A DNA stretch of 58,790 bases from NCBI GenBank assembly GCA_024405255.1, contig JAKSOY010000003.1:1-58790 (forward strand), written 5' to 3'. Positions 36,114 through 43,698 of this stretch are shown here, piece after piece. Source of the stretch: Kiritimatiellia bacterium. Its GTDB lineage: Bacteria > Verrucomicrobiota > Kiritimatiellia > RFP12 > UBA1067. The position numbers were made by a program, and so were the translations under genes. Every line of letters starts with the position of its first letter. Position 1 is the first letter of the stretch. The notes under the pieces were generated by a model that did not search any database, had not been told where the DNA came from, and saw only the letters and a program-made list of their open reading frames with translations.

Positions 36114-37859
36114 ATGGGGAACGAAGTCACATGGTGTGAGCGTGCGTTTGATTCGGCTCGAATGGACTCGCTCGTTGCGAAAGGGATCTCGCCCCTTGTC
36201 GCACGGTTGCTGGCCGCTCGTGGCGTCGGGGCAGACGATCTCGAGTCATTTTTTGACACAGCGCTGACACGCCTCGTTGATCCGTTTCTTCTGCCTGGAG
36301 TCGGTCAGGCCGTTGAACTCATTCTCTCGGCCATCCAGGCAAAAAAGAAGATCGTCATCTTTGGAGATTATGACGCCGACGGCGTCTGCGCATCATCGAT
36401 TCTCGTTTCGACGATTCGCCGGTTGCAAGATGACTCGTCTTCCCAAGTCGACGCATTCATCCCCCTGCGTTTTGGAGAAGGCTACGGGATGACGGCGGCA
36501 TCGTTGTCGCGTCTCCGTACGGAACATCCCGATGTCGCACTTGTCGTGACCGTCGACAATGGCATCTCCTCACCAAATGAAGTGGCCTCCTTGCGTCAAG
36601 AGGGCATTTCCGTCATTGTCACGGACCATCATTTGCCGGGCGAGCGATTGCCCGAAGCCGATGCGCTGATCAACCCGCGTGTCGCGTCTTACCGAGGCTG
36701 TGAAAATCTCTGCGGCGCCGGTGTCGCGTTCTATCTTGCGATGGCGTTGGCTCGTGCCGCAACAGCGTCCGGGCTTTATTCTGGTCCCAAATTTGGCGGA
36801 CCTCTTCTTGTCCTTGCCGGACTGGCAACCGTGGCCGACCTGATGCCGCTTCAGGGACAGAATCGCCTGCTCGTCACGCAAGCGCTTCACAATTTCGCGC
36901 GTTGCGCTCCCTTGGGTCTGAGTGAGCTGTATGCGCGCGCCGCACGTCTTGTCGGGCCGCTTGTTGCACGCGATTTCGGTTTTGCGCTAGCCCCGCGAAT
37001 CAATGCCGCTGGCCGAATGAAGACCGCCCGTACCGCCTACGAGCTGATCATGTGTACCGATCGTGAACGCGCTCGTGCATTGGCGATCGAAGTCGATTCA
37101 TTCAATGCCCTTCGCAAAACCGAAGAGACGCATATGTTCGACGAGGCGGATGTTCAGATCCAGCGTCTTGGCGATCAGTCGGCCTATGTCGTTCGTCAGG
37201 AAACATGTCCCGGACAAAATGACGCCCAGCCGTGGCATTTAGGTGTGGCCGGTATTGTCGCCTCTCGCTTGTTGGAGAAGTACCATGTTCCCATCGCCGT
37301 GATGGTAGGGGACACGGGTAGCGTCCGCGCTCCGGACGGGTATAACGTACACGATGCTCTCACGGCGGCGACCGAACATTTGGTTCGTTTTGGCGGACAT
37401 GCAGCTGCCGGAGGTTTTACGATCAAACCGGATGCGTTTGAAGCTTTTCAATCGGCCTTCATTCAAGCTTGTGCGTGTCAGCATGAGGCGGCCCCTCAGG
37501 CGGACGCGCTACCGTTCGACGCGTGGGTTCAGCCGAGCGATCTGACGTTGGAATTGACAGAGGCGCTTCAGCGACTTGAGCCCTTTGGGGAAGGGAATCC
37601 CGAGCCCGTATTTGGCCTGTCGAACATTTCGTTCAGCGATATCCGTCCCATCGGTGCCGGGCGGCATGCCGTGTTCAACTTTGTCAATCGTCTGATTCCG
37701 CGGGCTGTCTGGTGGGGACATGGACCCGATGTCGAATCTCTTCGGGCCAAAGGCACGTCACGGTTTGACATCCTCTTTACCGTGACGACATCCGACTATG
37801 GCGGAGAACCTCTCCATGTCGAACTCCGCCTGGTCGCCTTGCGCCCTGCCGTTCTTTAG
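36114..37859 (+). CDS. recJ: Single-stranded-DNA 5'-3' exonuclease RecJ
   Basis: DHH-family nuclease of recombination and repair. Motifs in order: IFGDYDADGVCA, VTVDNGIS, VTDHHLPGE, LATVADLMPLQGQNR, then the DHHA1 signature RFGGHAAAGGFTI and an OB-like C-terminal domain. 581 residues, usual length. Last gene of the long plus-strand run. Its stop codon overlaps the stop of the convergent recO by three bases, leaving no room for a terminator between the two. Confidence 0.95.
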   Translation: MGNEVTWCERAFDSARMDSLVAKGISPLVARLLAARGVGADDLESFFDTALTRLVDPFLLPGVGQAVELILSAIQAKKKIVIFGDYDADGVCASSILVSTIRRLQDDSSSQVDAFIPLRFGEGYGMTAASLSRLRTEHPDVALVVTVDNGISSPNEVASLRQEGISVIVTDHHLPGERLPEADALINPRVASYRGCENLCGAGVAFYLAMALARAATASGLYSGPKFGGPLLVLAGLATVADLMPLQGQNRLLVTQALHNFARCAPLGLSELYARAARLVGPLVARDFGFALAPRINAAGRMKTARTAYELIMCTDRERARALAIEVDSFNALRKTEETHMFDEADVQIQRLGDQSAYVVRQETCPGQNDAQPWHLGVAGIVASRLLEKYHVPIAVMVGDTGSVRAPDGYNVHDALTAATEHLVRFGGHAAAGGFTIKPDAFEAFQSAFIQACACQHEAAPQADALPFDAWVQPSDLTLELTEALQRLEPFGEGNPEPVFGLSNISFSDIRPIGAGRHAVFNFVNRLIPRAVWWGHGPDVESLRAKGTSRFDILFTVTTSDYGGEPLHVELRLVALRPAVL

Positions 37860-38608
37860 ATTTCAAGTGAAAGGGGTTCGTCCAGGACCCTCACGAGTGT
37901 GCGGCGGATGTCCGGCTGCGTGTTGAGGTGGAAGGACAGAAACACGCCCAGGAAACGCACGGCATCGTAAATCGTCTGATCTGTTGTGGTGCGTGCGTCT
38001 GGACGCGTGAGCGCAACGACGGTTTGCGACGTGAGACGAACCGTGCGTGTGCCGTTTCCACATCGGCCTCGATCAATGGCGAAAGGGGTCCATTCCGCGA
38101 GAGGTTCAAGTCCGGAAAAATCTGGGGCCAAGCCGGCGAGTCGAAGGATTTCCATTTCAAGGGAAACCAATTTGCGCAACAGAAACGTCCCTTGGTCTTC
38201 AGGCGGTTGAATGGAAGCGGATTCACATAGGCCGGCAAGGAAGCTTTCAAGAAAAGAATACCAGGTGCGAGATTCCGAATCCGGCGGTGCGAGATCCCGT
38301 ATCAGAGCTGCCGCATAGCTTGCGAGTGAAGTTTCGCGCCAATGGCCTCGAAGCTCCTCGCGAAGCTGATTCGGATAAACTTCGCGAAGCGCATGAAGCT
38401 CTCCGGAAGGACGGGCATAGTAGAGAAGATCGCAGGCGTAGAAGAGATCGTATTGTCCGAGAAAGGCGCTCTTAGGGCGCACGGCGCCTTTGACAAGCGT
38501 CGAGACCACACCATGGTCAGGCGTAAGCCACGTGACGACGTGACTTGTCCTCGACCAGGGATGAATTGCAAGGACAATGCCATGCGTCTTGAGTATCTCT
38601 CCTGCCAT
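37856..38608 (-). CDS. recO: DNA repair protein RecO
   Basis: Helps load RecA with RecR on gaps. N-terminal OB fold (ILKTHGIVLAIHPWSRTSHVVTWLT, VKGAVRPKS), then the alpha-helical domain. The zinc-binding cysteines found in some RecO are not evident. 250 residues. ATG 38608 lies six bases after a TATAAT, so the message is probably leaderless; an ATG 18 bases further upstream would be inside the promoter. Faces recJ, a functional partner in the RecFOR pathway. Confidence 0.85.
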   Translation of the reverse strand: MAGEILKTHGIVLAIHPWSRTSHVVTWLTPDHGVVSTLVKGAVRPKSAFLGQYDLFYACDLLYYARPSGELHALREVYPNQLREELRGHWRETSLASYAAALIRDLAPPDSESRTWYSFLESFLAGLCESASIQPPEDQGTFLLRKLVSLEMEILRLAGLAPDFSGLEPLAEWTPFAIDRGRCGNGTRTVRLTSQTVVALTRPDARTTTDQTIYDAVRFLGVFLSFHLNTQPDIRRTLVRVLDEPLSLEI

Positions 38609-38614
38609 GTGTAG

Positions 38615-38643
38615 ATTATAGAACAATTCTAAGGAGGATGCAA
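38615..38643 (-). promoter_or_regulatory. recO promoter, leaderless
   Basis: On the minus strand TTGCAT (38643-38638), 17-base spacer, TATAAT (38620-38615), then six bases and the ATG. The expected start is the A of the ATG. Confidence 0.75.
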
Positions 38644-38677
38644 TTCCTTGTCTGAAGAAAATATATTATTTTTCTAC

Positions 38678-38706
38678 TTGCCAGAAGGGGAAATAAAGTC
38701 TATAAT
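38678..38706 (+). promoter_or_regulatory. rpsU promoter
   Basis: TTGCCA (38678-38683), 17-base spacer, TATAAT (38701-38706). Divergent from the recO promoter. Confidence 0.75.
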
Positions 38707-38765
38707 AAACGGCAATTTTTCGGGGCCCCAAGGTCCGAATATTATGAAAGTGAGGTGAAAAAGGC

Positions 38766-38966
38766 ATGGCAATCCAGCTTAAGCTGAAGAAGGGCGAAAC
38801 CGTCGAACGCGGTCTCAAGCGCTTGAAGAAGATCCTCGATAAGGAGGGCATCATCAAGACGCTGCGTGATCAGCGCTATTTCGAGAAGCCCTGCGTCAAG
38901 GCGCGCAAGAAATCCGCGCGTGCACGCATTCGGGCTCGTTCGCGCCGTCGTATGGCGGAATTCTAA
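38766..38966 (+). CDS. rpsU: Ribosomal protein bS21
   Basis: 66 residues, very basic, with the family pattern (LKKGETVERGLKRLKKILD, KEGIIKTLRDQRYFEKP, Arg-rich end). It sits in the 30S subunit near the anti-Shine-Dalgarno region. Monocistronic, with its own promoter and terminator. AGGTGA ribosome site. Confidence 0.95.
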   Translation: MAIQLKLKKGETVERGLKRLKKILDKEGIIKTLRDQRYFEKPCVKARKKSARARIRARSRRRMAEF

Positions 38967-38995
38967 TTCCGTATCGACTAGGCTTACATGCCTTA

Positions 38996-39034
38996 AAAGG
39001 CTCGTCCTCGATATTCGAGAACGAGCCTTTCACT
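38996..39034. terminator. Bidirectional terminator between rpsU and the phosphoribosyltransferase gene
   Basis: AAAGGCTCGT (38996-39005) pairs with ACGAGCCTTT (39021-39030), with an inner CTCGA/TCGAG. A-rich on the left and T-rich on the right, so it can serve both convergent genes. Confidence 0.85.
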
Positions 39035-39059
39035 TTATTTCGATGGATGGGGAAGGGGA

Positions 39060-39599
39060 CTAGTTGCGCTTCATCAGTGCGGCGAGGACTTCGTCCTTTT
39101 CCGCAATCTCTTCCGGCGTCAGTCCTTCGATTTCATGGGGGAAGACGATCCAGCGATCAAGGGTTCGCACATGGAAGTCCGGCGAGAACTTAGTCAGGTT
39201 CTTTTCAGGTTTCCAGTAAACGCAGGCCATCTTCATCTCGCAACCGATCGCTTCGAGCTTTTCGTGCATGGCGGCAGCCGTACGTCCCGTATCGAAGACA
39301 TCGTCCACGACGAGCACCTTGGTACCCGGCTTCAGATTCTGGAGCACGCTATCTGCATGTTCAAAACGGACTTCGACGTTGCTGGTTCCAATTCCCGTAT
39401 AGCTCGAACATTTAATCGGCATATGGCGGACGGAGACACCTTGCGTCTTCAGGAATTCATGAATTGCGACACCGACCTCGGCACCGCCGCGCCAAAGCGC
39501 AAGAAGAACATCCGGCTTCCAACCGGAGTCAAGAACCTGGCGTCCAAGGCGCCACATGTCGCGGAGATAGTCACGCGCATCGAGATAGACTTTTTTCAT
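39060..39599 (-). CDS. Purine-type phosphoribosyltransferase
   Basis: 179 residues with the PRPP-binding motif VLVVDDVFDTGRTA and an early WRGG loop (LLALWRGGAEVG). It would join a base to PRPP in the cytoplasm. Close to hypoxanthine/xanthine phosphoribosyltransferases, but the base cannot be chosen from sequence. ATG 39599 is the best start; the nearest -10 leaves only two or three untranslated bases. Confidence 0.75.
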   Translation of the reverse strand: MKKVYLDARDYLRDMWRLGRQVLDSGWKPDVLLALWRGGAEVGVAIHEFLKTQGVSVRHMPIKCSSYTGIGTSNVEVRFEHADSVLQNLKPGTKVLVVDDVFDTGRTAAAMHEKLEAIGCEMKMACVYWKPEKNLTKFSPDFHVRTLDRWIVFPHEIEGLTPEEIAEKDEVLAALMKRN

Positions 39600-39608
39600 G
39601 ATGCTTCT

Positions 39609-39620
39609 ATTATAGCAAAA
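39609..39620 (-). promoter_or_regulatory. Extended -10 promoter of the phosphoribosyltransferase gene
   Basis: TTTTGC-TATAAT on the minus strand, identical to the 12 bases at kdsA and tRNA-His. No -35 at the usual distance. Start expected about two bases before the ATG. Confidence 0.65.
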
Positions 39621-39775
39621 GACCGTTCATCAGAGGAAGAACAAATGAAAGGATTGTGAGTAGGTGAGTAGGGCATCTCCAATTTCAGCTACCATCAAAA
39701 AAGCATCTAGTTGACATAATCGGCATTATGCGCAAGATGGATTTCGAGAAGTCCTTTCGTTTTATGAATTTGATA

Positions 39776-39804
39776 TTGAATCATCCGCTGTAAATTGATA
39801 AAAT
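39776..39804 (+). promoter_or_regulatory. Promoter of the coiled-coil membrane protein gene
   Basis: TTGAAT (39776-39781), 17-base spacer, TGA-TAAAAT (39799-39804). AAAAAGGAA ribosome site before ATG 39832. The rest of the 232-base gap between the divergent genes shows no gene; a TTGACA at 39711 has no matching -10. Confidence 0.65.
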
Positions 39805-39831
39805 AATATCTGTCACAAAAAGGAACTATAT

Positions 39832-41118
39832 ATGAGCGACACAATCAAACCCGAGTCCGTACCGGAACCCGAACAGGCGATTCCGGAATCAACGGCTGTC
39901 CGTGTTTATGAACATGCGGATACTGCAACTGAATTTCCCGTGCTCAAGGCATTTCAGGAATATCTTGAAGCCGAGCAGGCGAAAGCACACAAGCGCATGC
40001 TGTCGCTTTCGATCTTTTTCATTGTGTTGCTCGTGATCGTCGTCCTGACGTTTACAATCATAACGTCTTCAGTCATCAATCGCAACCAGGAGCTTTCCGA
40101 CCGTCTGATGGACATAGCGTTGCGTGAGCGTACAGGCGGTCAGGCACAGGCACCGGCGCCAATCGTAAACGTGCAACAGCCGGCCGCACCGGCCGATACC
40201 AGCAAGTCCGTTAAACCGATCATGGACAAGCTGGAACAGTTGCAGGCTGAACTGGCGAAGGCTCGAGCGGAAGCCGAGGCTCAGAAAAAAGCTGCCGCCG
40301 AAGCACGTGCACAGGCTCCCACGGCCGCCGTCCAAGCCGGTCCGACGGAAGCTGACAAGAATGCGAATGCCGCGGCAGAGAAAGCCCTTCGTCAATTGGA
40401 TGAAATCCGGAAGCAGCAGGCAGCCATCAAGGCCGCGCGCGAGCAGTTGAAAGCTGAGCAGGAAGCGTTGCGCAAGGAGCAGATCGAACAGCAACGCCGC
40501 CGTCTCTATCCTGAATATTATGCGCAAGAGGACGCGAGAAGGGCGGCAGAGGAAGCGGCCAAGAACCCGCCGCCCGCCCTTCCAAAGCCTCCGGTTCAAC
40601 CCAAGGCAGAGCCCCTTCCGCCGCAGCAGCCTCTGCAGACGCCGCCGGCTCCTGTCGCCGTTCAACCGACTCAGCCGGAGAAGGCCACCCTTCCGCCTCC
40701 CCAGCCTCAGGTCGCGGAGAATCCCCCTCCCGCCAAGCTGGCACCGAAGAAGCCGTCTGCCCTTCAGGCGATTCTCGATGAAGACGATGCGCCGAAGTCC
40801 GCACCGAAGACAGCCAAGCTGACTCCTGAAGAAGCGGAAAAGGTCCAGGCTGAATTGAAAAATCTGATGGAACAGGCTGATCGTCTTGAAGAAGAGGCGA
40901 AAGAAATCGCAAAGCAGAAGAAGGACGCAAAGGCTTCTCCCCTTCCCGAATCCAACCCCAAACCTGAGCCGGCCAGAGGAACTGAATCGCTCGAAGTGGG
41001 TGGCAAGAACGGTAAGACGATTCCGTGGTTGCTCTCCCTTCCGGGTGAAACACCGGTCCCTGAAAAGGAAGATGACGGTGAAAAGAAGCCCGCTCCACAA
41101 CAGCCCAACATGAAGTAA
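39832..41118 (+). CDS. Hypothetical membrane protein with coiled coils and Pro-rich linker
   Basis: 428 residues, no family recognised. Cytoplasmic acidic N-terminus (1-55), one span (57-80), then a Gln/Ala coiled coil (about 85-230), a Pro/Gln-rich segment (about 240-310), a second Lys/Glu coiled coil (about 335-370) and a Pro/Lys tail. Such proteins often act as scaffolds or tethers between membrane and another structure. The NYN-domain gene follows 12 bases later, so the two probably work together. Base composition is typical of the window. Confidence 0.6.
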   Translation: MSDTIKPESVPEPEQAIPESTAVRVYEHADTATEFPVLKAFQEYLEAEQAKAHKRMLSLSIFFIVLLVIVVLTFTIITSSVINRNQELSDRLMDIALRERTGGQAQAPAPIVNVQQPAAPADTSKSVKPIMDKLEQLQAELAKARAEAEAQKKAAAEARAQAPTAAVQAGPTEADKNANAAAEKALRQLDEIRKQQAAIKAAREQLKAEQEALRKEQIEQQRRRLYPEYYAQEDARRAAEEAAKNPPPALPKPPVQPKAEPLPPQQPLQTPPAPVAVQPTQPEKATLPPPQPQVAENPPPAKLAPKKPSALQAILDEDDAPKSAPKTAKLTPEEAEKVQAELKNLMEQADRLEEEAKEIAKQKKDAKASPLPESNPKPEPARGTESLEVGGKNGKTIPWLLSLPGETPVPEKEDDGEKKPAPQQPNMK

Positions 41119-41130
41119 GGTAGGTAAGCA

Positions 41131-41814
41131 ATGTCCGTGAAAGCAATGGTTTTCATCGACGGTGGATGGCTCTACCGCAATCGGGGTGTCCTTTTCACTA
41201 AACTGGGCGAAGAGAATTTTGAAATCGACTATGCGAAACTTCCAAAGATATTCTGCGAGGATGTCGCGAATTTTCTGGATGAAGACGTTTCGTTGATTCG
41301 GACCAATTATTTTGGTACCATCCCTTCTGCGCGTTCCGGATTCAATACGAGCAAGCAGTATGCCTTCTACGACTTCCTCGAGAAGAACTGCGGCTATGAA
41401 ACGGAAATCCACGAAGTCGAAGTCGGTACCGACGAAAACTGGATCAAGATGTCTCTCGCGTCCTCATTGATGTTCTATGCCGCGCAACCTGCGGCATTTG
41501 ACACGGCCATCTTGATTGGTGACGATCCAGACTACGCTCCGATTCTTAAACGGACGCGTCTGTTTGGCAAGAGGATTCAGATTGTCGGCGCCCATGCACC
41601 TGATGGCAAGGAATTGCCGCAGACATTAACACTTGCCAACCGTTCGCATGTCAGCGACTTCCCCTTCTTGTACATCGACGACCACGCCGCGGAGATGCGC
41701 TTGGTACGTGCGCTTGTCAAGCGGACGTGCAAGCATTGCGGAAATGAAGAAGAGACGACTTGGGCAGGCCCCGAGTTCTTCTGCTCAGCCTGCCGCGGTC
41801 GTTACAGGGGTTGA
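41131..41814 (+). CDS. NYN-domain (PIN-like) putative ribonuclease with zinc ribbon
   Basis: 227 residues. The NYN fold shows FIDGGWLYRN at the start, an acidic mid motif and DTAILIGDDPDYAPILKRTRLFGKRI, giving the usual set of metal-binding aspartates. A C-terminal CxxC...CxxC zinc ribbon (CKHCGNEEE, FFCSACRG) follows. NYN proteins are mostly RNases; the RNA target is unknown. The pairing with a membrane coiled-coil gene hints at tethering. Confidence 0.75.
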   Translation: MSVKAMVFIDGGWLYRNRGVLFTKLGEENFEIDYAKLPKIFCEDVANFLDEDVSLIRTNYFGTIPSARSGFNTSKQYAFYDFLEKNCGYETEIHEVEVGTDENWIKMSLASSLMFYAAQPAAFDTAILIGDDPDYAPILKRTRLFGKRIQIVGAHAPDGKELPQTLTLANRSHVSDFPFLYIDDHAAEMRLVRALVKRTCKHCGNEEETTWAGPEFFCSACRGRYRG

Positions 41815-41851
41815 ACGAATCAACGTTTGAGAATCGGAAATTAGTAAGATT

Positions 41852-41880
41852 AAAGCGCGTGTCTGACACGCGCTTTATTT
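41852..41880. terminator. Bidirectional terminator between NYN gene and ilvA
   Basis: AAAGCGCGTGT / ACACGCGCTTT, an 11-base perfect stem with a three-base loop, T-rich on the plus side and A-rich on the other, between two convergent genes. Confidence 0.9.
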
Positions 41881-41882
41881 GT

Positions 41883-43475
41883 TTAACGAGTATGTTTCGT
41901 AGAGGCGGAAGATCGATTCTTTTTAGTCGGATCACCGAGGAAACGCCTCACAACTGGCACTGACGAAACATCCTTATAATTATAGTTGAGTTTATCTAGT
42001 TCGGCATTGAATTCTTTTTGGGCTTTAGGGGGAATGTCAAGTCCAACAAGAACTTTACAATGATCTGCACCATGGTTTCGATAATGGAAAAGCGTGATGT
42101 TCCAACGGTTAGAAATCTTCTCCAAGAACTCCATCAACGCTCCAGGTCGTTCTGGGAAGTCGATCGTATAGATAACCTCATGCTCAATTCCGCGAGCGTG
42201 TCCACCAACAAGATGACGAATATGCTCCTTCGCCAATTCATTTGATGAAAGATCAGTACATTTAATTCCATTGGATTTCAAATTAGTAATAAGTTCAACA
42301 GTTGTCGTGTGGTTCTTGACTGAAAAGCCAAGAAATACGTGGGCGTGTCTAGGATCAGAATAGCGATAGTTGAATTCTGTGATATTTCGTTTTCCGAGCC
42401 TATTGATTAATTCCTTAAACGCACCCATTTTTTCTTCAATACGGCATTCGAGAAGCGCTTCGCGTTCTTTACCACTCTCAGTCTGTTCAGTGACAAAGCG
42501 AACGCGTTCGAAACTCAGGTTCGCACCAGAAACGATGCAGACGTATGTTTTTCCCTTAACTTTTTTCTTGTCAATCAGATGCTTCGCCCCAGCAAGAGCA
42601 AGGGCACCAGCAGGTTCACAGATGGTACGTGTGGCTAGAAAAATGTCCTTAATGGCAGCGCAGATTTCTCCTGTCTTGACGCAAATGACACCGTCGAGAA
42701 AACGTCTGCAAAGGTCAAACGTCAGCTTACCGGGCTTCTTGACGGCCACACCATCGGCAAAAAGTCCAACACCCTTAAGTTCTATTCGACGTTTTGCTTT
42801 GATTGACTGAAACATGCAGTTTGAATCTTCCGGCTCAACCCCGTAAACCTTCACTTCTGGGCGAACTGCTTTAATGTAGACTGCTACACCTGCCGCAAAT
42901 CCACCACCTCCTACAGGAACGAAGACGGCATCAAGCTTTGAAGGATGCTGATCAAGAATTTCCTTGGCCACGGTGCCTTGCCCTGCAATGACATCAGGGT
43001 CGTCATAAGGCGGGATGAACGCACAGCCATTCTCTTTCAGAATTCGTGAGGCTTCTGACGCAGCGTCTGAATAGGAATCGCCTACGAGAACAGTCTTTGC
43101 ACCATAGCTCTCAACGGATGAGATCTTAATCTCAGGCGTCGTAACGGGCATGACAATCGTCGCATTGCATCCAAGCTTTTTGGCGCTGAAAGCAACACCT
43201 TGCGCGTGGTTGCCCGCAGAAGCGGCTAAAACGCCCTTCTCACGTTCTTCTCGCGTCAATTGCGCCATTTTATTGTAAGCGCCACGAATCTTGAAAGAAT
43301 GGACACACTGCTGATCCTCACGCTTTAAAAAAATCGTATTTTCTAGTTCCTTTGAAAGCGGAAATGCTTCCTGCAGAAGAGTCGAAGATACGACTTCATA
43401 GACCTTCGAGTTCAATATCCGATGCAAATACTCGTCAAGTAGTTTCTGATCAGATAGTCTCTTGTCGTTGTTCAT
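41883..43475 (-). CDS. ilvA: Threonine dehydratase, biosynthetic type
   Basis: PLP enzyme converting threonine to 2-oxobutanoate, the first step to isoleucine. PLP lysine K62 in SFKIRGAYNK, then SAGNHAQGVAFSA, the glycine loop VGGGGFAAGVA and PSGALALAG-like EPAGALALAG. Two C-terminal ACT-like regulatory domains (about 335-510) suggest isoleucine control. 530 residues, as in the long form of Proteobacteria. The gene is clearly AT-richer than its neighbours. No obvious promoter in the 25 bases before the ATG; the tRNA-His terminator lies just upstream. Confidence 0.93.
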   Translation of the reverse strand: MNNDKRLSDQKLLDEYLHRILNSKVYEVVSSTLLQEAFPLSKELENTIFLKREDQQCVHSFKIRGAYNKMAQLTREEREKGVLAASAGNHAQGVAFSAKKLGCNATIVMPVTTPEIKISSVESYGAKTVLVGDSYSDAASEASRILKENGCAFIPPYDDPDVIAGQGTVAKEILDQHPSKLDAVFVPVGGGGFAAGVAVYIKAVRPEVKVYGVEPEDSNCMFQSIKAKRRIELKGVGLFADGVAVKKPGKLTFDLCRRFLDGVICVKTGEICAAIKDIFLATRTICEPAGALALAGAKHLIDKKKVKGKTYVCIVSGANLSFERVRFVTEQTESGKEREALLECRIEEKMGAFKELINRLGKRNITEFNYRYSDPRHAHVFLGFSVKNHTTTVELITNLKSNGIKCTDLSSNELAKEHIRHLVGGHARGIEHEVIYTIDFPERPGALMEFLEKISNRWNITLFHYRNHGADHCKVLVGLDIPPKAQKEFNAELDKLNYNYKDVSSVPVVRRFLGDPTKKNRSSASTKHTR

Positions 43476-43500
43476 GCCTTGCCTATTTCTACTAAATGCG

Positions 43501-43528
43501 AAAACCGCTCGGCATCACCGAACGGTTT
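43501..43528 (-). terminator. Terminator after tRNA-His
   Basis: On the minus strand AAACCGTTCGG pairs with CCGAGCGGTTT (one G-T pair) around a short loop, five bases past the tRNA, ending in TTTT. Confidence 0.8.
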
Positions 43529-43532
43529 CAAA

Positions 43533-43610
43533 TGGGGCAGGAGACGGGACTCGAACCCGCAACCCACAGAATCACAATCTGTTGATCTAACCAATTGATC
43601 TACTCCCGCC
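43533..43610 (-). tRNA. tRNA-His (anticodon GTG)
   Basis: Minus-strand cloverleaf with acceptor GCGGGAG/CTCCTGC, anticodon stem ACAGA/TCTGT around TTGTGAT (anticodon GTG), T arm GGTTCGAGTCC and encoded CCA. The extra 5' G (position -1) faces discriminator C, the mark of histidine tRNAs. Confidence 0.95.
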
Positions 43611-43629
43611 ATCGTGGAAAACGAGGTAT

Positions 43630-43641
43630 ATTATAGCAAAA
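43630..43641 (-). promoter_or_regulatory. tRNA-His promoter, extended -10
   Basis: TTTTGC-TATAAT on the minus strand (TATAAT at 43635-43630), 19 bases before the tRNA. Its TTTT is shared with the terminator stem of the preceding uxuB gene. Confidence 0.75.
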
Positions 43642-43669
43642 TCCCGCCTTGAATACAAGACGGGATTTT
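43638..43669 (-). terminator. Terminator of the uxuB end of the sugar locus
   Basis: Stem AAAATCCCGTCTTG... minus strand: CAAGACGGGATTTT partners with AAAATCCCGCCTTG around AATA/TATT, about 13 pairs, ending in a T run on both strands. Confidence 0.85.
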
Positions 43670-43698
43670 TATTTTTTAATAAGGAAAATCCGGCTGGA

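Noticed and set aside
39711..39716. TTGACA as a promoter in the gap at 39600-39831
   Set aside because: No -10-like hexamer lies 16-18 bases downstream; a better promoter is at 39776-39804.
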